Below, in pieces: positions 1 through 10,405 of a stretch of 40,077 nucleotides of DNA (its first letter is position 1; each line of letters opens with the position of its first letter). Origin of the DNA: Haplomitrium mnioides (taxonomy: Eukaryota; Marchantiophyta; Haplomitriopsida; Calobryales). Below the pieces are notes generated by a model. The model did no database searches. It saw only the letters and a program-made list of their open reading frames with translations, and was not told the DNA's origin. The stretch covers positions 1 to 40,077 of the forward strand of contig JBNGIS010016905.1 in the NCBI GenBank assembly GCA_049999725.1. The letters run 5' to 3'. The translations under genes and the position numbers were made by a program.

Positions 1-482
1 TTCCTGTTCTGAGTAGCCTGTTCTTGGTTCAAAGTAGTGGCTGTTTAAATAGCCATTTTAGTCATAAATGTCATTTCATCAAAAATTTCAAATGACTTTG
101 AAACAATGAAATAGTCATTTTCAACATTTGATTATTTTGGTCAATCATTTCTTTATTTTTGCATCATCTTTAATTTTGGTTATTTAATACATTGTGTCAT
201 TTAATGTAAGATCATATAAAACAATTTTTTTATGGGAGCTATTCGTGAACTATTAATCTAAAGAGATAGGAGATTGATACATAGATATTGATCAAGAAAA
301 CTTTATTCATGTGGGTCTAAAAATGGATTGAGAGAATGTCAAATGAAAATGTTCCCAACATTTCTACGTATCCTTCACACTCATTTCAAAAGTAAGATCA
401 ATACATTATGTAATGCTTAGAATCACATCTCCCAACTACCTCATCTAGGTACACATATAGATAGCAACCTCGTGAGCCCAAG
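1..482. other. AT-rich intergenic DNA, nothing recognised
   Basis: AT-rich sequence with no long ORF, no LTR-like terminus and no recognisable domain on either strand. I see nothing functional in it. Confidence 0.5.
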
Positions 483-646
483 CCTACAAAACAAATATGG
501 TTGATAAAGATAGAGACATAGCCAAAAGAGAAGACAAAAGAGGTGAGCACACATCCCGAATTCTCCTACAAAACAAATATGGTTGATAAAGAGAGAGACA
601 CAACCAAAAGAGAAGACAAAGGAGGTGAGCACACATCCAAAATTCT
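483..646. repeat. 82-bp tandem duplication
   Basis: Two adjacent copies (483-564 and 565-646) both start CCTACAAAACAAATATGG and differ at only a handful of positions. The small overlapping ORFs here on both strands arise because the duplicated unit happens to stay open; they resemble no protein I know. Confidence 0.85.
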
Positions 647-1721
647 CCTAGTACTGTATATTTACAAAAAAAAAGGAATAGAAGGATCAGACCTCTTTTG
701 TGATGGGAGTCACTTTTTGTTTTGCATCTCAATTGTTTTCCAGCAACTCACAACTCTGATAGATTTGGGGCCATCAAGAAGGAACTCTTCTATCTCAACT
801 AGTTGGCTAAACATATTAGAAATGGATATAAAACATATAGACCTTTGCACTATGAAAATTTGAGAACACAATTCCACCATCATTTAGTCTAGTAGACAAC
901 TTGTTGTACACCTAGTTTTGCTCATTGTTTTCATGCATACTTCAAATTTTCAACTCATCAACATTTAAACAAATTTGTCTTCATTTACAAAGAGGTGATG
1001 AAAAGCATTGAGCTTCTAGTGGCCCAAAATTGACCAACTACAAAGGAGTAGTGGTGAGTGCTTCAACTCTATTTCTATATATACTCTTTGAAGCTTTCTT
1101 GTATGAAAATTGGTAAAGAAAAAGGACAAAAGAGAAGTCGCAATTCGTTGTGAGTATATATTTAATCATTATCTTATGGTTTTCAAAAACCTCATTGAAG
1201 TAAAAATCCATAGAATCAGAAATCAATGTTAAAAAAAAAATAGCTTGGAGGTTCCTTGTAACTAATCGTAGAAGAACTTATTTGATTTGATAAAAATTGT
1301 GTTGAACTCCTAGTGCTCTTCTAAATTTGTTGAGCACTTAGTTTTATTTCTTTCTATTCCTTTGTCAATGTCATATTTTTTGATAGAGCGAACCAAAAGT
1401 TATATGAGACTAACTCTAGCATTTATATATGTACTAAAAAGGTACAAAAACCCATCCCACATAAAATTATAGTTGCTACTTGATTGGTTTACTAGCTTAT
1501 TAGCCAAATTGAGAGGAGACAATCTATTTTAGAAAAATGTCTTGTCTTGAATCCTTATAAATAAGTTTCAAAAGTAAGATGTCTTTGTTGATATTAAGTT
1601 CTTGTCTATTTCTTTATTTTCACCTATTTTTTCTTGCGTAACTGTTGTTGGAGCTCTATTTGTTGACATAAATATTTCAATTTTGTTGTAAATCACTTTC
1701 TTTGGTGAGGTCTAGTAGCTT
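647..1721. other. AT-rich intergenic DNA, nothing recognised
   Basis: Low-GC sequence with scattered A and T runs. No ORF above about 100 codons and no domain-like peptide in any frame. Only short chance ORFs are present. Confidence 0.5.
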
Positions 1722-2609
1722 TACTTGTATGAAGTGTTTTTGAATAGTTGCTAGAGTAATTTTTGAATGAAATACACTTGAATAAATGTGATCTTTATTT
1801 ATGTGTTTTTGAATTGTTGTAATACTTCAATGAAATAACTTTGAATGATTGTGATCTTTATCTCAAATGTCTTTAAATGCTTGTGATCTTTTGTATGAAT
1901 TATCTCTTAATTTTTGTGACTTATATATCAAATATTTTCAATCATTTGTGATAATTGTATGAGATGTTTTTGAATGGTTGTGATTTTCAAACAAAATATT
2001 TTGAATCATTGTTATCTTTATATCAAATTTCTCTTAATGGTTATATTGCTACCATGAAATGTCTTTGAAGTGATTGTAATGTCTATAGCAAATGTGTTTG
2101 AATGATTATAACATTCTCATCAAATTTCTTTAAATGACTATGAAATAGTATGAAATATCTTAGAAGTGTTGTAGTTTTTGTATCAAATATCTTTGAATAG
2201 TTGTGGTTTTTATATAAAATGCTTTTAAATGTTTGTGATCTTTGTATCAAATGTATTTGATTAGTTGGGATTCTTGCATGCATTGTCTTTGAATGGTTGT
2301 ACTATTTTTATAAAAGGTCTTTGAATGATTGTGATCTTTATATGAGTTGTCTATAAAATGATTGTGATATCTAATAAACTTTTATAGCTATGATCCTTAA
2401 AATAAATGTCTTCAAATTTTTTTGACATTTGTACAAAACATCTTTAAATGGTTTTGATCATTGTATCAAATGTCTTTGATTAATTACAAGCTTTGCATGA
2501 AACATCTATAAATGATTGTGTTCTTTGTGTTAGATATCTTTGAATGATTGTAAGTTTTCTATGAATAATCTTTGAATGCTTTTAATACTCGTATTAAATA
2601 TCTCTCAAT
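1722..2609. repeat. Degenerate 32-bp minisatellite, left part
   Basis: About 27 decayed copies of a 31-33 bp unit resembling TTTGAATGATTGTGATCTTT followed by an ATCAAATGTC-like end. The same unit resumes at 8,904. Joining the two flanks after removing 2,610-8,903 and one CAAT restores a 32-bp unit in phase, so the array was continuous before the insertion. Confidence 0.85.
2606..2609. repeat. CAAT target-site duplication (partner 8,904-8,907)
   Basis: CAAT lies directly before the TGTCC terminus at 2,610 and again directly after the GTGTGACA terminus ending at 8,903. Both copies sit at the same phase of the 32-bp minisatellite, which makes a chance match unlikely although only 4 bp agree. 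Confidence 0.75.
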
Positions 2610-2745
2610 TGTCCTACGCATACACATCATCTACACAACTACATTGTCCACACACATTGCATGACATCTACAGACATAAAACAGAGAATGACAAACAATT
2701 GAGTCTCATGTGCATACAATCCATGAGACCCCACAATCGCCCCCT
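2610..2745 (-). repeat. Repeat a, left copy (terminal LTR segment)
   Basis: About 136 bp matching 8,521-8,640, including the shared word ACATAAAACAGAGAATGACA (one mismatch in the other copy) and the tract around CAATTGAGTCTCATG. It forms the left boundary of the insertion and directly follows the minus-strand polypurine-like tract at about 2,743-2,752. Confidence 0.75.
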
Positions 2746-3104
2746 AGTTGGTGGTCACGTCCCCTTACACTAGATGTCTCATCAATAGAAGGAATGTCGG
2801 TTGCATGTGCATTCCCTTCCAACACGTCAGAGTAGTCAGTAATCACCTCACAAAATGTTGATAACGCCATAGGCTATGATATTGGACCCCCAACTGGTCT
2901 ATTGAATTTGATAAGCAATCTGCTCAATTGTGCCTCTCTAGATCGCCATCCAAGCTGATATGACACTAGCTTGTCCCAAAAATCAATGGTGAACCCCATA
3001 AGATATAGCACCGTACACCCCAATAAAAAATATAAGAATCAACCTTGGTAAGTATGGCTCAAGCGCTTACATATGAGCTATCTGTGGGATGATTAGCTTG
3101 CACT
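2746..3104 (-). other. Retroelement interior without recognisable domain
   Basis: Lies between the protease relic and the polypurine-like tract. The minus-strand frames are broken by many stops and I do not recognise RT, RNase H or integrase. Most of pol appears to be missing from this element. Confidence 0.45.
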
Positions 3105-3290
3105 CTAAGCTTGATCTCTCATGTGTGATGTGTTGCGTGGATGAAGGTTCTCCAAATGAAATCTGGATGGGAAAACGGAAAATTTCCATATCTTTGGACC
3201 TCTCAACCCCAAGCCTTGTGCAACTGACTTTCCTAACATCAATGGTTTTGTACTTGTATCCAATAATACTCTAGCTAGCTTGTATACCAC
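3105..3290 (-). pseudogene. Retroelement aspartic protease relic
   Basis: The minus-strand ORF starts with a stretch containing ARVLLDTSTKPLMLGKSVAQ. Retropepsins of Ty3/gypsy elements have a hydrophobic run then D-T/S-G-A; here the motif reads D-T-S-T, so the glycine is lost. The following PLMLGKSVA agrees with the flap-proximal pattern of plant gypsy proteases. It lies downstream of a zinc-knuckle gag on the same strand, as expected. Being short and changed at the active site, it is a relic. Confidence 0.55.
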
Positions 3291-3323
3291 ATTTGAAGGA
3301 CCAACAAGTCGGAAAATACCACT

Positions 3324-4105
3324 CTAATTGTTGATAGACACCACACTGGGTCTTAATCTCGTTCTTTCAAATGTTGGTTGGGCTGATAACTCCATTAGTC
3401 GAGCTGCAACAACATGCCATGTCTGACCTCTAGACGTAGAGGCACATACATCAACTACTCTACTCATAGGTTTTATCTCCATACTGGAAGTAGCACCTTG
3501 AGTCTCCTCATATAATGTGGCTACCAATCTAAACACTTTAGCTCATGTAACTACTCTGGTTAATACATCCATAGCTGAAAATAGTGGTTTTCATACTACT
3601 AACCTAGCTATCTCCATAGTTGAAGATGCACTCCCCTCTACTTCGATTATCTCTCCATTTCTCTGGAAGCATAAGTCAGATGCATGAAAGTAGTCTTCAC
3701 CAAATCTGCCAACTCAAATGACTATGGAAGCCTTACTTGCTGGTGAGCATTCCCCCTCTGAGGATCCGACTCCACTCATGCTCTCATAGGCTCAATACCC
3801 TTGCATGCTTCTTTGGTCACTACCGCAAATGCATCAACATATGCTATCTTACACATAAATCCCATACCAGCTAAATCTCCATTAGCTATATAGAAAGTAG
3901 AGGCTTCATCTCTAGAGTTGGGCCTCGCCTATGCTATAGTCATGGCAGTTATTTGCTGCTCTAATTGTGCAATCTTAGCATCCTTTGGATCCACAGTAGT
4001 GGCTGGAGCACTTACCCTAGCTAGCCCAGATGGTGATGCCCCTTGGCCATGACCACCTCGCCCACCTCTACCTTGCTCACCTATACGAGCTCCTCCTTGT
4101 CGCAG
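3324..4105 (-). pseudogene. Gag-protease linker relic
   Basis: Minus-strand continuation between the zinc knuckles and the protease, readable in pieces with several stops. Just after the knuckles the translation is rich in G and R (GGRGGHGQG), followed by a segment with AKIAQLEQQI, a probable short coiled-coil. This layout fits the C-terminal part of a gypsy Gag. No specific function can be assigned. Confidence 0.4.
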
Positions 4106-5205
4106 CTATGAGTGAAGCAAAAAACATTTGTTCTTAGTAAGACCCATCACCCCACAATGGTCACATTGTTGTTGGCCAACTGCACCTACATCTTCATAAC
4201 GCGCTACTTGTGGCTTCTTTGCCTCTAGACATAGCCTCTGCAAATGATCTCCACCACAAGTCCAACAACCGGACTGCTGACCTATATAAGATGGCAAAGA
4301 TGACTCTCCTTCAGCCTTCTGGCCTTTTAGTGATGCAGACTATGATGTAGATGTGGTTGGAGACGCAAATTTTGGCACTTCCTTCTGAAAACCTTCAATG
4401 ACTACTCTCTCATTCACCAAGTTGAGCTCAATATGCTTTGACATTGTAAATACAATGGCTAGGCTAGGATCATAATCCCTGAGAAGGGTGACATCTCTCA
4501 CTCTCCCTCTCAAATCCATATCAAGGATGGAATACCAAAATTGGATGGCCTAAGCCTCTATCACTCCCTTCGTGACATTAGTGAGCCTTCTTATCTTGGT
4601 GTAGGCTTTCCTCAAGCTCTCTCTAGCCTTGCATTAGAACTCTTGAAGACTCTTTAGCTTATCCGTCCTCATGTCTTGGTAATTCTGCCTCAGAAGCTCA
4701 AAAAACTCAACCATAGGGTTAAACAATAGAATCCTTCCACTCTTTGTTGCAGTGACTAAAACATGTGTACTGAAAACTTCTCCTACCCCTGAAGCACCAA
4801 TATTGTAGCCGGTGCTACTAAAGTATGTTGTGTGGGTCGTAGGGTAATGGGCCCTGGCCCTTCCACCATAGGTAATGGAGACAAAATTAGGTGACCAATA
4901 TTATGTCCACTCCTCAAATAAGCACGCCAAAATTCATGGCAATCATCCATGAGCGGCTCTTCCAAGTGCTGAAACAAACCTTTCCATGTCATGAAAGGTG
5001 TAAAGAGAGCAGAATATTATTCCGCAATGTTTGCAGATCACACCAAGTGTTAAACTCTTGGGTTAAGTCATCCAGATCGATGTTGTCTATTGCACCAAAG
5101 AATCTCCTTGGCCTCATACATCTCATCTGTATCTCAAGACAACGGAAAATGTACCTGAATGCTAAAAAGAGTCTCCTCCTCTTTGTCCGATGTATGGTCA
5201 CTTAA
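4106..5205 (-). pseudogene. Ty3/gypsy-type gag relic with two zinc knuckles
   Basis: Gag forms the particle shell and binds element RNA. Reading the minus strand from about 5,200 down, the capsid-like part is readable with two or three stops (RESLRKAYTKIRRL near 4,600, like the Retrotrans_gag core). A first knuckle follows at 4,229-4,267, CWTCGGDHLQRLC (CX2CX3HX4C, a spacing common in plant gypsy Gag). A second, CDHCGVMGLTKNKC, has leucine where histidine is expected. Stops and the lack of an intact start show it is decayed. Confidence 0.65.
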
Positions 5206-8200
5206 CAACTGTTGAGTGACTCCTACCGTAGGTCAAAATTGGATGCCACTACAAGTGACGTCGTGCCGCAACCTTCTACTCCTGGCTCCGTGTTGACCTT
5301 TGCCCAACTGAACTCACTCACAACTCTCAGGTTGTGCTATTGTCACTCAACCTCTTACCCACAAGTCAGCTGAAATGTGCAAAATCAATACAAGTGACCC
5401 TTCCTTTTCTGTGGACAAGGTACACTTTGCTTGCCAATCCTAGTTGATTGGTCTTCTTCTCAATCTAGTCATAGAATCGACATCAAATCAAAACAAAATT
5501 TTATTACTCACCTCCTAAGCACTATAGACCGATCTTTGGTTTTCTGCAAACAAGTCTTCAAATTTTCCTGCTTCATTGCAACAAAAATCTAAGCTTCCAA
5601 AAAGCTTGCGCCCTAGAAGTGTGCTGGTAGACTCCTACCACCCTTGTATCGCTCAACAGAGGGCCTGGTTCAGCCTCTCTGAATTCCAAAATTTTTTATT
5701 TTTTTCTCCAAAAATTCTGTTTTTTTATTCCTGATTAGTGTTCAATTTATAAAAGCCTAGGATTCTGAAATTCTATTGTGCAGCTTTCTACAGATCTGTT
5801 TTTCTCAACAAATTCTTGGAATCTATTGTGACTCCTCCCTCAGCTGACTTTTCTCAAACAAATTTTCTGAGAGCACAGCTGATCACAAACAGAGTAAATC
5901 ACCTTTGTATCTGCTCATAAGAGTTGCACTGCACCTCAATGCCTTTTCCGGTTTTGGCTTTTTGCACTTTGTTGGATCCAGGTTTTTCCTGTCAAGACAA
6001 AGTCGATGCCTCTTCGACCTGTCTAAATCTTGTTTAGAGATGCTTTCTGTAATTTATTGTTCCAATAGATACAGATCTCCTTTCTTTATAACTCCCAATA
6101 GCTTCCACATACAATTGAATAGAACTTTAATCTCTAACTGAAAATTCCAATGGCTTACAATTCTTACTTTGACAAAGATTGAGCATGATTCACTACTCAT
6201 GAACATATGTTTAGAGGCAACACTAGACTAGCCTTTGCAATGTTGCAACAAAATAAAACCAAAGCCAGCTTAGCACTATTGGATAGAGTCCCTACTAAGA
6301 ACTTTGATTTTGATGAGGTTGCTTTCATAGATCAAAATTGATGGAGCAGCTCACAATCTTCTGTAGCAATTTTTCTTGAGTACTTCTGCTCAGACCTTCT
6401 TATTGCAAATTCCTAGAACAATTGCCCACAATAGAGGATGTCGAGAGTTCCCCAATTTGAAAAATCTAGAATAGAAATAGACTTATTCTGAAAATGCTCT
6501 TTCATTGAACCTTGACTTCAGATCATGTCTTTGATGGAGAGCAGCTCTTGATGCAAAAACTTGAAGACAAAGTTCTGCTCAACCTCGAATCTGTGAGAGA
6601 GGAAATATTTTTTCAAATCTTTTCTCCCTTGCAAAATGATGCGCAAATGTCTTGCCTCATCTAGAACAACTTGCGCCCTAAACTTGTTGAAGCAGAGAGC
6701 TCACAGAGAACAAAGCAAGGAAGAGATTATCAATTCATATTCAATAGCTTCTCAAATCCACAAAACCTGAGGGATAGCCTCAAAATTCTTGCTCAAACAG
6801 ATCATGTACATGACCAAAATCCTAGAGAAAGACTCTTGCAAATCTCTTTTTTTCTCTTTCAGATCAAATTTACATAACAAGCTCTGCCACTCCATCACAA
6901 AAATGCAATCACACAGTCGCGATCATTGCTAATCTGTTAGCAAATCATACCTTCATTGTAAGCTTGCTGATTTTTACTTTGTTATGCTTGCTTTGACAAA
7001 ATCCCAAGAGAAAGCAAAATCCACTCAATTGCAAATGCCTTGGACAAAAATCTAGAAGCACAGAGAGCTGCTAAACCCCTACTTAGCAATTGCCTTCGAC
7101 AAGATCTTAACCAACTCTACGAAGGTTTGCTTGAATGTTGACCTCTACAACCTCTTTTAACACAAAAATCTCTGCTTTTAGCATCTCGACAAAATCATAG
7201 GTTGCATGGTTGTCTTCTTTGCTACTGCTTGATCGATGCAAGAGTAGCAAGCACTACTCCTTGAACTCAGTGTCGAATCACAACTCGTTTTTGCAAATTT
7301 TTAGTAGCAGATTTTCTCACCAAGCTATGTTCAACAAAATCCTCTACAATTTTGTCTACTTCTTCTTTTAGTCCACCTCTTACATCAACACCTTCGGCTC
7401 AATTCTTACAGAAATCCCTTAGAAATCTGCTTGACACCTTGTTCGAGCCTCTTCTTGCTGACAATTCAGATTCTTACAGCCAAAATTGATGAGGTTGCCT
7501 AAAGAGGAACCCTTAAACACCTGCTCAACAAACAACTTGATGAAGAAACATTAGACAAAGAAATTAGAACCTTCTCGATGATGTTTGAATCGCGGCTACT
7601 TGATGTTGCAGCTCAACGAAACCCCGTAAAAATCCTTTGCTTGACAAAAGACTGCCCTTGTACTCGACATAGCTGCTGCTCAATGCTCGATGTACGTATC
7701 ACAGCCCTGACCTTCACCAATTTTCTTTTTTCTCCAAATTTTTAAACAATACTATTTTTTTGATTTTCATTGCCGATCCTTCAACGAAGACATGTGCTCA
7801 ACAATTGTTTGATGATGCACATTAGACATTGAAGCTACCTCTCTTCGATGAAAGCTACCCACGATGCAGAAATTTTGCTAGATACCAATCCCTACAACAA
7901 AAAATTCTTGCTCAACAAAGGACCAGCCAAATGCCCTAGTTTGATCAAATGATGCTGCAAAACAAAAGACTCAAGCACAAGAAGCCAGGTTGTCGAATGT
8001 TGAAGAACTTTCTCGCACAAAAATCACAACACAACAAGCTATAGAAGAATTTGTAGAAGTTTCTTCGATGCAGTATCACTCATGATTTTGTCTATGCTCA
8101 AGCCACACCTTCCAATGACCAGATTTTTCTTCAATCTCTTCACAAACCCGCAATTGCCAGCAGAACTTCTTCCACAAATCTTCAGGACTCCGAGATACCT

Positions 8201-8270
8201 TCTAATTCAATTTTTCACTTGCAATCCAAGATACCATGGATGCTCCACATAGAAATCTAAGATCTTTTGA
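5206..8270 (-). other. Long non-coding 5' region of the composite insertion
   Basis: About 3 kb, pyrimidine-rich on plus (purine-rich on minus), upstream of the minus-strand gag. No protein is recognisable. Short words such as GCTCAACAAA and TTCGATG recur without a fixed period. By position it would be LTR and leader of the gag-bearing element, but I could not find its LTR boundary. Confidence 0.4.
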
Positions 8271-8518
8271 TGTACTTTTCTTTGAGTGATACCTTCTCGA
8301 AGAAATTCCAAAGTGTTGATCTTCCGAAACAAACCAGCACACCTTTGCTCATAAGGAATCCACGCTTCTCCAAGAGCTGCAATACCTTAGCTCTCCTCTT
8401 GGTTCATAAACAAAATGAATGAGACATGAAAAGACAACCTTTTGATGAGAGTACATGGCCTTCTATACTAAGGCACAAAAAGACAAAAAATTTAAAATGT
8501 CTAAAAAATAGTGTGACA
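8271..8518 (-). repeat. Repeat b, inner copy
   Basis: Closely matches 8,641-8,903: both begin TACTTTTCTT and share CTTGGTTCATAAACAAAAT and CCTTTTGATGAGAGTACAT. Its minus-strand start TGTCACAC mirrors the outer copy. It lies two bases from the inner copy of repeat a. Confidence 0.8.
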
Positions 8519-8520
8519 AT

Positions 8521-8903
8521 TGTCGTGTGCATACACATCTCTTACACTATCCATACATATTCCATGACATCTATAGACATAAAACAGAGAAAGACAAACA
8601 ATTGAGTCTCATGCGCATACAATGCATGAGACTTCACAATACTTTTCTTCGAGTGATACCTTCTTAGAGAAATTCCAAAGTGTTGATCTTTCGATATCAG
8701 AACTACTGCACCTTTGCTCACAAAGAATCCATGCTTCTCCAAAAGCTGCAATACCTCAGATCTCTTCTTGGTTCATAAACAAAATCAATGAGACATCGAA
8801 AGATAACCTTTTGATGAGAGTACATAGCCTTGTATACTAATACACAAAAAGACAAAAAACTCAAAATGCTTAAAAATAGAAATATATATGGAATGGTGTG
8901 ACA
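8521..8903 (-). repeat. Complete a-b unit, candidate 383-bp LTR
   Basis: Repeats a and b joined without X. On the minus strand it starts TGTCACACC and ends ACGACA, giving TG...CA termini. One end coincides with the insertion boundary at 8,903 beside the CAAT duplication. A copy of b starts 2 bp beyond the other end, with no primer binding site between. Confidence 0.65.
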
Positions 8904-9185
8904 CAATGGTTGTAATATTTGTATTAAATGTTTTAAAATAGTTTTTGTCTTCATATCAAATGTCTTTAAATGGTTGTGATACTTGCATAAAGCATACTAG
9001 AATAGTTGTGATACTTGTATTTAATGTTTATGAGTGGCTATAATCTCTGTATCAAATATCTTTTATTTGTAGTGATACTTACATAATTAAGCTATTAATA
9101 GCTATTGTCTATATACTAAATGTTTAAATAGTTGTAATACTTGCTATCTTGGCATAAAATATCTTGAAATAGCTATGATGCTCAA
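8904..9185. repeat. Degenerate 32-bp minisatellite, right part
   Basis: About 8-9 decayed units of the same type as 1,722-2,609 (GAATAGTTGTGATACTTGTA and variants), in phase with the left part once the insertion is removed. The array fades out by about 9,185. Confidence 0.8.
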
Positions 9186-9270
9186 ATAAAGTGATTTGTG
9201 TTAAACTATAACTAGTATAAGCATGATTAGCACTAGAAAATATCTAGCCTAATCTATAATAAGAGCATAT

Positions 9271-9407
9271 TGTTGGAACAGTTATCAATGTTGTAATGAG
9301 AATATGAGATAATATATATGAGATGAGAGGAGGTGTAGAAGATGAGAGAGCGATTGAGAAGCACATACATTGATTGTGTAATTTTATGAATGCTTCTTTT
9401 TCTGACA
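9271..9407 (+). repeat. Short LTR-like sequence, possible Ty1/copia 5' end
   Basis: Starts TGTTGGAACAG and ends TCTGACA, a TG...CA unit of about 137 bp. It is followed by CGTTATTAGCACTAGCTCT, which resembles the sequence after the 5' LTR in some plant copia elements. No matching target duplication and no second copy were seen, so it is at best the 5' end of a decayed element. Confidence 0.4.
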
Positions 9408-10018
9408 CGTTATTAGCACTAGCTCTACTTTAAAATAAAATAAAATAAAAATTTAGAAATTTTTTTGTTCTCCCTCTTCTATGGTTTCAAACAAATTGTG
9501 GTGAAGTTTTGGATCTCATAAGAATATATGGAGTTTGAAGAATGTTTTGTATCAACGCTGCTAGAGAAGTTGCAGAGGAACTATTTTCCTCAGAAATCGA
9601 CTTATGTTGGAGGAGAGAATCGTGGATTCACTCGGCGAAACAAACTTAATGGTCAAGGCTATGCTACCGGAATGGGTAGTGAACCGCGGGGTTGCAAATT
9701 CACTTCCATTCTGGTCTGTGCCAACGATTGAAACGTGAAAGTGTTGCTCATTTGCATAGCAAGCATAATCTTGCAAGCATAGCTGAAGTTGACGGTATTC
9801 AAAATAAGTTAAGCGTTTTTTAAAGCAGCAGATTTGGAAGAAGAATCGTTTACATCAAAAATTCTAGATATAGGAACAATGAATATGTATCATATTGAAT
9901 AAGAGGAAGAACAACAAAACACAAAGACAATGAAAGTGCTTTCATTGAAGCTTGTGCAGAGACCTTATAGAATTATTTGTAGAGAAATTTAGAAGAATAT
10001 GCTGAAGATGCGGGTTCA
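9408..10018 (+). other. Unassigned DNA after the LTR-like unit
   Basis: Contains a plus-strand ORF of 67 codons (9,528-9,731) and short runs such as AAAATAAAATAAAATAAAAA. None of it resembles a protein I know. It could be decayed element interior. Confidence 0.35.
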
Positions 10019-10405
10019 GTGGTGGCCCAACAAGGAAATGATGTGCAAGGATGTGTTGAGCAGTGTTGTGATAAAATAGACTTGGGATGTATAAGAAAGG
10101 CGCACAATGTTTTTTTTGCAGTGATTACTTACCTTTGCGTGAGCATACATGGTCAACATAGACACAGTAGGGCTCTGATCAATAAAGTCAACTACCTCCT
10201 TGGTATGTCAGATCCGACAAGCCCAGATCAAAGAGAACAGAAGATATCAAAGTGTCAGCCAATGTTTTATGAGATTAATGATTTTCTAGAGATTGGCAAA
10301 GGCAGAGCACATGGTTTGATGGCAAAAATAGCTCATCTGGAGGTCAAGGACAAACATTCATCAGAAGTTAAGCAAAAGAAGAAGACATGTAGAAAGAGGG
10401 CATGA
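10019..10405 (+). CDS. Hypothetical ORF, 128 codons, unrecognised
   Basis: Open from ATG at 10,019 to a stop at 10,403-10,405. The product is mixed hydrophilic with a short hydrophobic stretch (FFAVITYLCVSI, residues about 32-43), four Cys in the first 25 residues and a strongly basic tail (KQKKKTCRKRA). No domain is recognised. No promoter, splice site or homologous copy in the window supports it. It may be a real exon, a fragment of a decayed element, or chance. Confidence 0.2.
   Translation: MVAQQGNDVQGCVEQCCDKIDLGCIRKAHNVFFAVITYLCVSIHGQHRHSRALINKVNYLLGMSDPTSPDQREQKISKCQPMFYEINDFLEIGKGRAHGLMAKIAHLEVKDKHSSEVKQKKKTCRKRA

Larger units (their letters stand above)
2610..8903 (-). mobile_element. 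Composite LTR-type insertion with decayed gag/protease
   Basis: A 6.3-kb unit inserted in the minisatellite. On the minus strand its ends are TGTCACACC and GGACA, LTR-like TG...CA termini. Repeat a occurs at 2,610-2,745 and 8,521-8,640; repeat b at 8,271-8,518 and 8,641-8,903. On the plus strand the order is a, X (2,746-8,270), b, two bases, a, b. X contains minus-strand gag and protease relics, and a polypurine-like tract (minus strand AGGGGGCGAT) touches repeat a. RT, RNase H and integrase are not detectable. The order of events is unclear: X may sit inside a second LTR, or the unit may be a recombinant. That it is an inserted retroelement is well supported; its exact anatomy is not. Confidence 0.7.

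Noticed and set aside
484-732. 82-codon minus-strand ORF with hydrophobic segments
   Set aside because: Arises from the 82-bp duplication and TTT-rich minus strand; the overlapping plus-strand ORF is equally open, so neither is credible.
1722-2609. CRISPR-like array
   Set aside because: The 32-bp periodicity has no constant repeat and variable spacer; the whole unit drifts evenly, as in a minisatellite, and the context is a plant genome.
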